The notes: a model not told the origin generated them from the letters alone. A stretch of 18,036 nt of DNA from JALYUA01 sp038229875 (GCA_038229875.1 JBBROA010000087.1:1-18036); one strand, 5' to 3'. Shown: positions 1 through 7,325, counted from the stretch's first letter. Program-made: numbers and translations.

Positions 1-839
1 AGCTCGCGTTCCACCGCGCGCTCGAAGCCGTGTGGAAGCTCCTGTCGCAGATCAACGGATACGTGGTCAGCCGCGAGCCCTGGAAGATCCGGAAGGAAGA
101 GGGCGCGACCGACAGGCTGCACAGGATCCTTTACGGAGCGGCCGAGGGAGTGCGTCTCGCGGCGGTCCTCCTTTCGCCGTTTCTCCCCGCCACTTCTAGG
201 AAAATCTTCGAGACGCTCGGCCTGCCCGCGCGCGACCCGGACGAGCACGACCTTCGATGGGGCGGACTGATCCTGGGAGCGCCGCTTCCCGAATCGCCGC
301 CCCTCTTCCCCCGAGCCGACATCGCCGCTTATCTGAAAGGAGATCAGAGCCTCATGGATGAAAAGCCCCCGTCTTCGCCGCCCCGGGAGGAAGTTCCCGC
401 TCCCGCTCCTGCCCCCCTTCCTGCCGCTGCCGCCCCTGCGCCCGCCGCCCCCGCTGCGGCGAGCCAGGGCGCGCCCCCTGAAACGACGCAGGCCGCGGCT
501 CCCTCCGACGCTCGCATCGGGATCGACGAGTTCCAGAAGATCCGTCTCGTCACCGGGAAGGTGCTCACCGCGGAGCGCGTCCCGAAGTCGAACAGGCTGA
601 TGAAGCTGCAGGTGGATCTCGGAACCGAGCAGCGTCAGATCGTCGCCGGCATCGCCGCGCGATACGAGCCGGAGGCGCTCGTCGGCCGCAACGTCGTCAT
701 CGTGGCGAACCTGAAGCCGGCGAAGCTCATGGGGGTTGAGTCGAACGGCATGGTGCTCGCCGCGACCGTTGGCGAAGCGGGGGAGCCGTCGCTCCTAGAA
801 GTCGCCGCGGACGTGCCGCCGGGCAGTCGCGTCAAATAG
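1..839 (+). CDS. metG: Methionyl-tRNA synthetase, C-terminal part (5' end outside window)
   Basis: Charges initiator and elongator tRNA-Met in the cytoplasm. Only the last 278 residues are present; the frame (codons starting at base 3) is open from the window edge, so the catalytic Rossmann domain and KMSKS loop lie upstream. The first ~95 visible residues are the helical anticodon-binding domain of class Ia MetRS (VWKLLSQINGYV, then EPWKI). A ~55-residue Pro/Ala-rich linker follows. The last ~105 residues are an EMAPII/Arc1p-type OB-fold tRNA-binding domain (IGIDEFQKIRLVTGKV ... NLKPAKLMGVESNGM), which makes MetRS dimeric in several bacteria. The GTG at 30 is internal, not the start. The downstream neighbour is tatD, a common metG partner. 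The stop is TAG at 837-839. The long low-complexity linker is the only oddity. Family assignment is secure. Confidence 0.95.
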   Translation, partial: LAFHRALEAVWKLLSQINGYVVSREPWKIRKEEGATDRLHRILYGAAEGVRLAAVLLSPFLPATSRKIFETLGLPARDPDEHDLRWGGLILGAPLPESPPLFPRADIAAYLKGDQSLMDEKPPSSPPREEVPAPAPAPLPAAAAPAPAAPAAASQGAPPETTQAAAPSDARIGIDEFQKIRLVTGKVLTAERVPKSNRLMKLQVDLGTEQRQIVAGIAARYEPEALVGRNVVIVANLKPAKLMGVESNGMVLAATVGEAGEPSLLEVAADVPPGSRVK

Positions 840-842
840 CCA

Positions 843-856
843 TCCGCTGTCCGCTG
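843..856. repeat. Two copies of a 7-base unit after metG
   Basis: TCCGCTG occurs twice in tandem, beginning three bases after the metG stop codon, followed by TCAGG. Too short to interpret alone; listed because the same 7-base periodicity recurs in other gaps of this window. The rest of the 840-903 gap holds an AGGAGG at 859-864, which is too far from any in-frame tatD start to be its ribosome binding site. Confidence 0.5.
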
Positions 857-903
857 TCAGGAGGTCTGATTTTTCCCCGGTTTGATATTTCATTGTGGAG
901 ATC

Positions 904-1698
904 ATGAATCCTGGTCCTCTGGTGTTCTCGGATTCCCACTGCCACCTTCAGATCGAGGGGCGGGATGGAGTCGCCGGCGAAACCGACGCGCTGCTCGCGC
1001 GAGCGAGAGCGGCGGGCGTCGGAAGATTTCTGGTTCCGGGAACAACCCTCGCCGACTCGGAGGCGGCGCTCGCGATTGCGAGGCGACATGCCGACGTGGT
1101 CGCGGCCGTCGGAATTCATCCGCACGAGGCGAGGGACTTCGACCCTTCCCGCGACGCAGAGAAGCTCGAGGCGCTCGCGCGCGACCCGAAGGTCGCCGCG
1201 GTCGGGGAGGTCGGCCTCGATTTCCACTACGACCTCTCGCCCCGGGACGTCCAGATCTCGGTGCTCGAATGGATGCTGGATCTTGCCCGCCGGGTGGGCA
1301 AGCCCGTGATCCTGCACAACCGAGAGAGCGGCGCTGAGATGCTGGAGCTCCTCTCCCGGCAGCCGAGGCGGGACCGGCCGGGCGTGTACCACTCGTTCAC
1401 CGAGAGCGCCGAATACGGGCTGCGGGCGATCGCGCTCGGCTACAAGATTTCGTTCTCGGGGATGATCACGTTCCGCGCCGCAAACAACATCCGCGAGGCG
1501 GCCGCGGGTCTGCCGCTCGGGGAGCTGCTGATCGAGACCGACACTCCCTTCCTGGCGCCGGTGCCCCATCGCGGCAAACCGGGCGAGCCCGCGTTCGTGA
1601 TCGAGACCGCGAAGGCGCTGGCAGCGGCCCAGAACAAGGACCTCGGGGCGGTGGCCGCGGCAACCACCGCGAATTTCGACGCGCTCTTTCTCCCGTGA
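904..1698 (+). CDS. tatD: TatD family metal-dependent hydrolase (DNase)
   Basis: A TIM-barrel metallohydrolase of the amidohydrolase superfamily; characterised TatD proteins are cytoplasmic 3'-5' exonucleases/DNases linked to DNA repair and quality control. The 264 residues match the family length of ~260. Metal ligands are visible in order: HxH in SDSHCHL near residue 12, the Glu in VGEVGLDFHYD, His in VILHNRE, His in VYHSFTESAEYG, and Asp in IETDTPFLAP. The C-terminal HRGKPGEP...AKALA segment is also typical. I chose ATG at 904, which puts the DSHCHL motif close to the N-terminus; an in-frame GTG at 895 is the alternative, and an in-frame stop at 883 limits any further extension. Neither has a well-spaced Shine-Dalgarno sequence (GGAG at 897-900 is only three bases from ATG). 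The gene follows metG and overlaps the next gene by four bases, so the three are probably co-transcribed. Confidence 0.95.
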   Translation: MNPGPLVFSDSHCHLQIEGRDGVAGETDALLARARAAGVGRFLVPGTTLADSEAALAIARRHADVVAAVGIHPHEARDFDPSRDAEKLEALARDPKVAAVGEVGLDFHYDLSPRDVQISVLEWMLDLARRVGKPVILHNRESGAEMLELLSRQPRRDRPGVYHSFTESAEYGLRAIALGYKISFSGMITFRAANNIREAAAGLPLGELLIETDTPFLAPVPHRGKPGEPAFVIETAKALAAAQNKDLGAVAAATTANFDALFLP

Positions 1699-2060
1699 AA
1701 CCGCGCCTCTCGGGGGAGGAATTCGACGCGTGCGTCGAGGAGGCGATGCGGCAGGTGCCCGCCGTGTTCCGCCGATACATCGAGAACGTCGTGGTGATCG
1801 TCGAGGAAGAGCCGGCGGTCGAGGACTACGAAGAGACCGATACACCCGACGATGAGGAGCTCTTCGGCATCTTCCGGGGCATCGACGTTTTCGACCGCCA
1901 GGCGGCGGTTTCGCACCTGCCCGGCCAGATTGCGATCTTCCGCGGGCCGATCCTCCGCATGTGCCGCACGAAGCGCGAGGCGGTGCGCGAGATCCGCGAC
2001 ACCGTCGTGCACGAGATCGGGCATCTGCTCGGGTTGTCCGATGAGGAGATGCCGTATTGA
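1695..2060 (+). CDS. Small zincin-like metallopeptidase family protein
   Basis: A 121-residue protein with the zincin signature HEIGHLLGLSDEEM near its C-terminus (HExxHxxGxxD; two His and Asp as likely zinc ligands, Glu as the base). Length and organisation fit the small Zincin_1 (PF06262) metallopeptidase family: an N-terminal helix with F..CVEEAMRQVP, a central acidic stretch (EEEPAVEDYEE), a strand with IAIFRGPILR, then the zinc helix. No signal peptide is seen, so it is probably cytoplasmic. Its substrate is unknown; members have rarely been tested biochemically. The GTG start at 1695 overlaps the tatD TGA (GTGA), which implies translational coupling. It ends just before a repeat-filled convergent gap. 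Confidence 0.88.
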   Translation: MKPRLSGEEFDACVEEAMRQVPAVFRRYIENVVVIVEEEPAVEDYEETDTPDDEELFGIFRGIDVFDRQAAVSHLPGQIAIFRGPILRMCRTKREAVREIRDTVVHEIGHLLGLSDEEMPY

Positions 2061-2101
2061 GCGTTAAGCGTTAGGGGTTAGGGGTTAGGGGTTAGGGGGT
2101 T
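2061..2101 (+). repeat. Telomere-like 7-base tandem repeat with four G-tracts
   Basis: Directly after the stop codon the sequence runs in 7-base units: GCGTTAA, GCGTTAG, then GGGTTAG three times, then GGGG. This gives four G-tracts (2074-2077, 2081-2084, 2088-2091, 2095-2099) separated by TTA loops, which satisfies the canonical intramolecular G-quadruplex pattern on the + strand and in any read-through transcript of the upstream operon. It lies in a convergent gap and is not at a chromosome end. Confidence 0.9.
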
Positions 2102-2139
2102 GTGCGGAGGACGGAGGGGCGGAGGGCGTAGGGCGCGCG
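2102..2139. repeat. Degenerate GGAGG-rich 7/8-base repeat
   Basis: Units ending in GAGG or TAGG follow each other at 7- or 8-base spacing (ACGGAGG, GGCGGAGG, GCGTAGG), continuing the periodic pattern of the preceding telomere-like array with a different unit, then a short GC alternation. Confidence 0.5.
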
Positions 2140-2144
2140 CAAGC

Positions 2145-2190
2145 TCCCTCCCTCTCCCCGCGCCCGGGAAGAGGGTTGGGGTGAGGGGTC
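2145..2190. repeat. Palindromic intergenic repeat of the CCCTCTCC...GGGTTGGGGTGAGGG type
   Basis: CCCTCT (2150-2155) pairs with AGAGGG (2170-2175). Three further inner C:G pairs with one bulged A extend the stem. The right flank is TTGGGGTGAGGGG. On the - strand it reads as the peptide LTPTLFPGAGRGREL, a form of the familiar spurious LTPTLSP-type translation seen in many high-GC genomes where this non-coding palindrome is annotated by mistake. It lies about ten bases beyond the stop of the Asp-box gene and may act as its transcription stop or RNA-stabilising hairpin. Confidence 0.6.
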
Positions 2191-2199
2191 GGGCCTTGT

Positions 2200-5100
2200 T
2201 TACTTCGAGGTTCCCGCCTTCCGGACCTCCGCCCACCGCGCGAGCGTCTTCTCGAGCGACTCCGACAGCTCCTTCCATGCCGCCTCGGCCTGTGTCGTCG
2301 GAGCGGTGTCGGAACTCTCGACGATGGCGTACAGGCCGGCGAGCTTTCCGTTCAACCCGGCGAGGTCGTCAGGATGCGCTCCCCGTCGTCCGGCGCCCGT
2401 CCCTTCGAGCGACGCGAGGTCGGCTTCGTAGGTCGCGGGCGTTCCCTTCCGGCCTCCCGCGCCCGCGGCCTTCTGCGCCGCCCGGGCCGCCCGGACTTCC
2501 GTCAACGCCGCGAAGTCGCGGGACAGGGCTTCCGAGATCGCGGTCGCGAGGCGGAAGCGCGCGGCGAGGGCTTCCGGGGGCGTCTTCACACGCGGGTCCA
2601 TGCGCACCGTCAGGGGCGCCGAGACCGTCCGCCCCGCCGCCGTCAGCGAGACAGTGTACGTGCCCGCCAGGACAGCGGGCCCGAGAGGATGCCTTGGGGT
2701 GTCGGCAGGGACCGCCGAGATCGGGTACTCATGCTCGAGGACGTCCGGAGGCGGGAAGTGGAGGTCCCAGACAAATCGGTGCAGGCCGGGCCCGGCGGAG
2801 AGGACCGTCTGCCGCCGGAGCCAGTACGTCGGAACGTTCAGCTCCGGGTCGACGGGTTCCGGCTTGTCCGCACTGGAAAACTTCCGGACGACCTTTCCGC
2901 TCCCGTCCAGGATCTCGAGCACCACCGGTTGTGACGCGCCAGACTTCAACACGTAGTTCACGATGGAGCCGTCGGGAGGGTTCTGGCCGGCGGGCTCCTC
3001 GGGAGGCAGCGGCGTGTCGGGCCACTGGCTCCGCCGGACACGCGTCGCGACCTGCGGCCGGAAGAGGTGCACGTCAGCGGCCGGGGCCTGCGAGGCCATT
3101 TGCCGCAGCGGCGTGATGTCGTCCAGGATCCAGAACGAGCGCCCGTGCGTGCCGACGACGAGATCGTCCCCGTGGACGACCAGGTCGCGGACGGACGTTG
3201 CCGGAAGGTTGCTCCGGATCGACTGCCACTCGTCTCCATCGTCGAACGACACATAGACGCCACGCTCGGTCGCCGCAAAGAGAAGGCCGCGGCGCTCCGG
3301 GTCCTCCCGCACCGCGTTCACGACTTCGTTTCCCGGACTACCCTTCACGATCTCCTGCCAGCTCGCCCCGCCGTCGCGCGTGCGATAGATGTGCGGGCGC
3401 AGGTCGTCGAGACGGAAGCGGTTCACGGCCGCGTAGGCAACCGCGGGATCCGTGTGCGACGCCTCCATCAGGGACACTTTGCTCCAGGGCGTGAGCGCCT
3501 TCGGAGTGACGTCCTTCCAGGTCTTCCCTCCGTCCGCGGTGACGTGCATCAGCCCGTCGTCCGTCCCGACCCAGATCCGTCCCGCCTCTTTCGGCGAGGG
3601 CGCGATCGTGTAGATGACCCCGCGGTGCTTCCCCTTTTCCGGGTCCGCCGGCGCGAAGACGCCGACGCTCTCGGGCATCGCCCAGTCCGCGCGGGTCAGG
3701 TCGGGGGAGAGCACGCTCCAGCTGTTGCCGCCGTCCCGCGTCGCGAAGAGGACGTTTGATCCGAGGTAGAGGGTGTGCGGGTCGAGCGGGGAAAAGAGCA
3801 CCGGCATCGTGCGGACGAACCGGTATTTCCCGCGGATCGGCGCGGGCGAGATGTCCGCGGTGTCTCCGGTGCGCCGATCGTGTCGGCTGATCTTGCCGCC
3901 GTAGATGATGTTCGGGTCGAGAGGATCGGGAGCGACGTACCCGTACTCCTCGACCCCGACCGGGTGCCAGTTCCCGAAGTGAATCGAGCCGTCGTCGCTC
4001 CGGCTGGCGACTCCGGCGGACCCGCTTTCCTGCTGCCCTCCGTAGACCCGGTAGGGAAACTGGTTGTCCGTAATCACGTGGTAAAACTGCGCCGTCGGCT
4101 GGTTGTACCAGGAGCTCCACGTCTTTCCGCCATTGACGGAGATCGTCGCGCCCTGATCCGCCGCGAGAAACAGGATCTCCGGATGGTCCGGGTTGATCCA
4201 GATCGTGTGGTAATCGTCGCCTCCCGGGGCTCCCTTGATCGCGGTGAACGTGCGGCCGCCGTCCGTCGAACGGTACGTGGAGGTGTTCGCCGCGTAGATC
4301 ACGTCGGGATTCTTCGGATCGACTTTCACCTCCGCGAAGTCTCCGCCGCGGCCCCAGATCCGGTTCTCGGAATTCACCCGCCGCCAAGTGGCGCCCGCGT
4401 CGTCGGAGCGATACGTTCCTCCGTGCGCCGCGTCCGCGTCGACCTGCGCGTACAGGCGGGAGGGGTCGGACGGCGCGACGGCGATGCCGATGCGGCCGAG
4501 ACCTTCCGCGATCGTCGGGAGGCCCGACGTCAGCGGCTTCCACGTGGTCCCTCCGTCGGTCGACTTGTACAGTCCGCTGCCCGGCGCCTGGAAGGACGCG
4601 CCGACTTCCCAGGGCGCCTGCCGTGCGGCCCACAGGTCCGCGTAGAGGATCTGCGGGTTCTTCGGATCGAACGCGAGCCCGATCGCGCCGGTGTTCTCGT
4701 CCCGGTAGAGCACCTTCTCCCAGTTCTGCCCGCCGTCGGTCGAGCGAAACACCCCGCGCTCGGAGTTGGGCCCGTACGGGTGGCCGAGCACCGCCGCGAA
4801 GACGCGGTCGGGATTGCCGGGATCGACGACGAGCGCCCCGATCTGCTGCCCGTCGCGCAGGCCAAGGTGCCGCCAGCTCTTTCCGCCGTCGATCGTTTTG
4901 TAGATGCCATCCCCGGTCGAGAGATCGGGGCGCTGTAGCCCTTCGCCGCTCCCGACATAGATGACGTCCGGGTTCGAAGGCGCGAGCGCGATCGCGCCGA
5001 CGGACTGCGTCGGCTGATCGTCGAAGAGAGAGACCCACGTCCTGCCCGCGTCGGTCGTTTTCCAGACCCCGCCGTTGTTCACTCCCATGAAGAAGACGTT

Positions 5101-5274
5101 CGGCTGGGACGGAATGCCCGCGGCACCGACCGTCCGGCCGCCGCGGAACGGTCCGATGCAGCGCCATCGCATCTCCGAGAAGAGGGCCGGATCGAGAGGC
5201 GACGCCAGGGAGAGTGTCGATAGCGAAAGACCCAGAACGGCGAGAGCGATCCCGAGCCAACGGCGAACCTGCAT
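2200..5274 (-). CDS. Secreted Asp-box repeat (VPS10/sortilin-like, BNR) protein
   Basis: A 1024-residue exported protein. ATG at 5274 is chosen over a longer frame (5325) because it begins a clear signal peptide (MQVRR, then a hydrophobic core ending SLSLA|S) and is preceded by AGGGGG at 4-5 bases. The first ~680 residues are a large beta-propeller with about eleven Asp-box/BNR hairpins: KTTDAGRTW at 72-80, then KTIDGGKSW, RSTDGGQNW, KSTDGGTTW, RSDDAGATW, ISVNGGKTW, ATRDGGNSW, VTADGGKTW, RTRDGGASW, VSFDDGDEW and one more. They alternate with D-P-x-x-P-x-x-x-Y/F strands typical of VPS10-type propellers. The SFWILDDI segment and a beta-sandwich follow, then a charged helical tail of ~130 residues. 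Such proteins are often annotated as glycosyl hydrolase, but no glycosidase catalytic residues can be identified here. Ligand binding or scaffold function in the periplasm or outside the cell is more likely. Several paralogues per genome are common in Acidobacteriota. Confidence 0.9.
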   Translation of the reverse strand: MQVRRWLGIALAVLGLSLSTLSLASPLDPALFSEMRWRCIGPFRGGRTVGAAGIPSQPNVFFMGVNNGGVWKTTDAGRTWVSLFDDQPTQSVGAIALAPSNPDVIYVGSGEGLQRPDLSTGDGIYKTIDGGKSWRHLGLRDGQQIGALVVDPGNPDRVFAAVLGHPYGPNSERGVFRSTDGGQNWEKVLYRDENTGAIGLAFDPKNPQILYADLWAARQAPWEVGASFQAPGSGLYKSTDGGTTWKPLTSGLPTIAEGLGRIGIAVAPSDPSRLYAQVDADAAHGGTYRSDDAGATWRRVNSENRIWGRGGDFAEVKVDPKNPDVIYAANTSTYRSTDGGRTFTAIKGAPGGDDYHTIWINPDHPEILFLAADQGATISVNGGKTWSSWYNQPTAQFYHVITDNQFPYRVYGGQQESGSAGVASRSDDGSIHFGNWHPVGVEEYGYVAPDPLDPNIIYGGKISRHDRRTGDTADISPAPIRGKYRFVRTMPVLFSPLDPHTLYLGSNVLFATRDGGNSWSVLSPDLTRADWAMPESVGVFAPADPEKGKHRGVIYTIAPSPKEAGRIWVGTDDGLMHVTADGGKTWKDVTPKALTPWSKVSLMEASHTDPAVAYAAVNRFRLDDLRPHIYRTRDGGASWQEIVKGSPGNEVVNAVREDPERRGLLFAATERGVYVSFDDGDEWQSIRSNLPATSVRDLVVHGDDLVVGTHGRSFWILDDITPLRQMASQAPAADVHLFRPQVATRVRRSQWPDTPLPPEEPAGQNPPDGSIVNYVLKSGASQPVVLEILDGSGKVVRKFSSADKPEPVDPELNVPTYWLRRQTVLSAGPGLHRFVWDLHFPPPDVLEHEYPISAVPADTPRHPLGPAVLAGTYTVSLTAAGRTVSAPLTVRMDPRVKTPPEALAARFRLATAISEALSRDFAALTEVRAARAAQKAAGAGGRKGTPATYEADLASLEGTGAGRRGAHPDDLAGLNGKLAGLYAIVESSDTAPTTQAEAAWKELSESLEKTLARWAEVRKAGTSK

Positions 5275-5317
5275 GTGTCCCCCTGTACGACGGCAGTCTA
5301 GCGAAACGGAAGGAATC

Positions 5318-5340
5318 GTCCGCACGCCGCTCGGGCGGAC
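5318..5340 (-). terminator. Possible weak hairpin downstream of the DUF5996 gene
   Basis: GTCCGC (5318-5323) and GCGGAC (5335-5340) can form a 6-bp stem with an 11-base loop in the gap between the DUF5996 stop and the Asp-box gene. The bases after it on the - strand are only moderately T-rich (ATTCCTTCCGTTT), so intrinsic termination is uncertain. Confidence 0.3.
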
Positions 5341-5355
5341 GGCAAACCCGGCGTC

Positions 5356-6255
5356 TCAGCGCAGCGCTGGCGTCCTCTCGAGCGCGGGGCGGTCCCACCG
5401 CCCGTTCTCCGCGGCGGCGCCGTAGGATGACCGGCAAAATGAAAGAAGGTCCTCTTCGGGATCGGTCGCCGTTCGGATCGCGTCATAGGGAAGCAGGAAC
5501 TCCCCGAGCGTCATGTCGTAGCGTGCAGCGGCCGGGGTGACGCTCCTCTCCTTGAATCCGGCCGGCTCGGGCGCGGCATAAGAGTAGAAGACGGGCTCCT
5601 CACAGCCGGGCCCTCCCGGCCAGAACCCGACGCTCGACACCTCATGGGAGTACGCCTCGCGGGTCACGGCGTCCGCGTTCTCCCTCACGGGCGCTGCGCG
5701 GCCCGAAAACCTCGTGACGCACATGTCGAAGCTTCCCCAGAAAAAATGCACCGGGCTGCTCTTGCCGACGAACTCCGCACGGAATTTCTGAAACGCACGA
5801 TCGGTGCTCAGGAGGATGCCGTGAAAGTTCTCGACGGCCCGGTGATCGTAGGAGGCGTGCGCCTCGTCTTCTTCGAACCGCACGGGATCGGGGATCTCGA
5901 CCGGCATCGTCCAGATCGGGACGGAAATATCGAGGGAGGCCAGCGTCGCGACGACGTCCGCGTAGAAATGGGCGACCGAGCGGGGAGCGAGGGCGATCTC
6001 TCTCCTCTCGCGGCTGGAGGTCGTGATCACGAGCCGGTGTTCCACGAAATCAAAGGCCATCTCGAAGCTTCGGGAGCCGTCGGGAATCGATCCGGTCGAG
6101 AGCCCTCGCGGCGTGACCAGGAAGGCGATGTTCCACCAGTGGTTCACGAGCGGCGTGCGTGCGAGCTTGATCTTGCCCGGGATCTGGGCCCACCGGTGCA
6201 GGGTCTCGTACGTGTCGCGCCAGGAGGCGAGCGGAAGGGAAGGCCAGGGATTCAT
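5356..6255 (-). CDS. DUF5996 family protein
   Basis: A 299-residue soluble protein without signal peptide or membrane segment. It matches the DUF5996 family along its whole length as I know it: N-terminal WPSLPLASWRDTYETLH, LVNHWWNIAFLVTPRGL, the FDFVEHRL strand, the IWTMPVEIPDPVRFEED segment, the conserved SPVHFFWGSFDMCVTRFSGR block near residue 170, and the SHEVSSVGFWPGG block, rich in conserved His, Trp and acidic residues. No biochemical function is established. The many invariant His/Asp/Trp residues suggest a ligand-binding or enzymatic role, which is inference. ATG at 6255 gives the expected N-terminus, but no Shine-Dalgarno sequence precedes it: a 7-base repeat array runs to within five bases of the start codon. 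Confidence 0.92.
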   Translation of the reverse strand: MNPWPSLPLASWRDTYETLHRWAQIPGKIKLARTPLVNHWWNIAFLVTPRGLSTGSIPDGSRSFEMAFDFVEHRLVITTSSRERREIALAPRSVAHFYADVVATLASLDISVPIWTMPVEIPDPVRFEEDEAHASYDHRAVENFHGILLSTDRAFQKFRAEFVGKSSPVHFFWGSFDMCVTRFSGRAAPVRENADAVTREAYSHEVSSVGFWPGGPGCEEPVFYSYAAPEPAGFKERSVTPAAARYDMTLGEFLLPYDAIRTATDPEEDLLSFCRSSYGAAAENGRWDRPALERTPALR

Positions 6256-6260
6256 GGCTG

Positions 6261-6288
6261 TCAGCTATCAGCTCTCAGTTCTGAGTTC
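6261..6288. repeat. Four degenerate 7-base repeats at the DUF5996 start
   Basis: Units TCAGCTA, TCAGCTC, TCAGTTC, TGAGTTC follow each other without gaps, preceded by GGCTG. On the - strand this occupies the whole region where the DUF5996 ribosome binding site should be. Confidence 0.8.
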
Positions 6289-6339
6289 AGGCACCGAAGA
6301 GGGAGCTCAATCGGGGCCATTCGCTCGTTTCAAACCGTC

Positions 6340-6364
6340 AAAGGAAAGGGCGCCGAAGCGCCCT
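6340..6364 (-). terminator. Intrinsic terminator of the glycine-zipper lipoprotein gene
   Basis: On the - strand AGGGCGC, loop TTCG, GCGCCCT form a perfect 7-bp stem closed by a C(UUCG)G tetraloop, followed by TTTCCTTT-like T-rich sequence. It lies 44 bases after the lipoprotein stop codon and separates that gene from DUF5996. Confidence 0.8.
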
Positions 6365-6408
6365 CTCTTTCCGATCGTGAACGCCGGACGCCCGACGCGC
6401 AACCTTGC

Positions 6409-7302
6409 TCACATCGCGGCAGGAAGCCGGAGCGTCTGCTCGAGGGTGAACGCGGTCGGGCGTCCGGCCTCGATCGAGAAATCGAGATCGCCTCCGAGCG
6501 CGGCGACGCCGGTTCCGGCGGCCGCGCCGGCCGCGGCGCCTTCGAGAGTTCCCTTCGTGTTGCCGCCGAAGACCTGTCCCAGGATCGCTCCGACGGCCGC
6601 GCCGCCCGCGATGTATCCCGCGTTGCGCTTCGTGTGCGTATCGCCCGTTCGCTGATAGGCCGAAGTCGAGATCGCGATCGTGCGGCCGTTGACGTCGAGG
6701 TCTGTCAGGCGGAACCGAAGCTCTGCCGGCCGCGCGAGCTTGCCGGAATCCACGACGTGCTCGACTCTTCCATGCACGCGAGAGCCCGAGGGGGCCACGA
6801 CGACGTCGTCGTCGGCGAGGACGTCGTCGAGCAGTTCGCCGGAATACTCCTCGCCCTCGCGCGCGGTGGCGGTCGAAATCGTCTTGTCGAACTCGACACG
6901 AAGGATCGTCCCCGCCGGGACCTCGTGCTCGCGTCGTCCCGCCGGGCGGCCACTCGCGACAGACGATCCCGCCTTTGCGCTCGTGCGCGCGTCAGGACGG
7001 ACGACGGCCGTGTCGGCCGCCGGAGTCGAAACGCTCCGGCGGCGCACCGCGTTGCGCTGCGAGGCTTCGACGGGGTCGACCGTCACCACGGTGGTCGTAG
7101 TCGTCGTGGTCGTGATCTGGCGCGCCCCGTCGGGAAGCGGCGTCGTGTTTCCGGGCGTCAAGCCTGCGCCTGCGCCCGGAGTCTCCGTCGCTCCGGCCGT
7201 CGCGGAAACGGTGTCCGCGCGCTTCTGGCAACCCGAAGCGATCACCACGGCGAGCGTGGCAGCTGCAAGCGTGAGCGGAATGTGGATGCGTCTGGAAAGC
7301 AT
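6409..7302 (-). CDS. Glycine-zipper lipoprotein
   Basis: A 297-residue envelope protein. ATG at 7302 is fixed by an AGGAGG Shine-Dalgarno sequence at proper spacing and by the lipoprotein signal it opens: MLSRR, a hydrophobic core, then the lipobox IASGC with Cys near residue 25. A disordered Thr/Ala/Pro-rich segment follows, including ITTTTTTTTVVTV. A folded middle domain comes next (PAGTILRVEFDKTIST ... SGELLDDVLADDDVVVAPSGSRVHGRV ... LRFRLTDLDVNGRTIAIST), resembling domains that handle pore-sized or surface material in other envelope proteins. Near residue 230 is a glycine zipper (AGYIAGGAAVGAILGQVFGG, then AAAGAAAGTG), a motif that packs helices in or on membranes. Its likely location is the periplasmic face of the outer or inner membrane. 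The specific role is unknown. It follows pnp but is separated from it by a terminator. Confidence 0.8.
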   Translation of the reverse strand: MLSRRIHIPLTLAAATLAVVIASGCQKRADTVSATAGATETPGAGAGLTPGNTTPLPDGARQITTTTTTTTVVTVDPVEASQRNAVRRRSVSTPAADTAVVRPDARTSAKAGSSVASGRPAGRREHEVPAGTILRVEFDKTISTATAREGEEYSGELLDDVLADDDVVVAPSGSRVHGRVEHVVDSGKLARPAELRFRLTDLDVNGRTIAISTSAYQRTGDTHTKRNAGYIAGGAAVGAILGQVFGGNTKGTLEGAAAGAAAGTGVAALGGDLDFSIEAGRPTAFTLEQTLRLPAAM

Positions 7303-7325
7303 GGTGTCCTCCTCGAACGTTGATG

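Noticed and set aside
832..1845. 337-residue - strand frame opposite tatD
   Set aside because: Shadow of TatD and the metallopeptidase; no motif, Arg-rich.
2061..2101. True telomere or replicon end
   Set aside because: Only about four units, followed on both sides by ordinary genes; no terminal hairpin or resolution site.
2078..2278. 66-residue - strand frame containing LTPTLFPGAGRGREL
   Set aside because: A known kind of artefact produced by a non-coding palindromic repeat plus the G-tract array.
3338..5437. 699-residue - strand frame overlapping the Asp-box gene
   Set aside because: It is out of frame with a strongly supported exported protein; its translation is Arg/Ser/Gly-rich with no domain, as expected for a high-GC shadow frame.
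5644..7323. 559-residue + strand frame across DUF5996, a terminator and the lipoprotein gene
   Set aside because: It crosses two - strand genes, a terminator and repeats with a changing, low-complexity composition.
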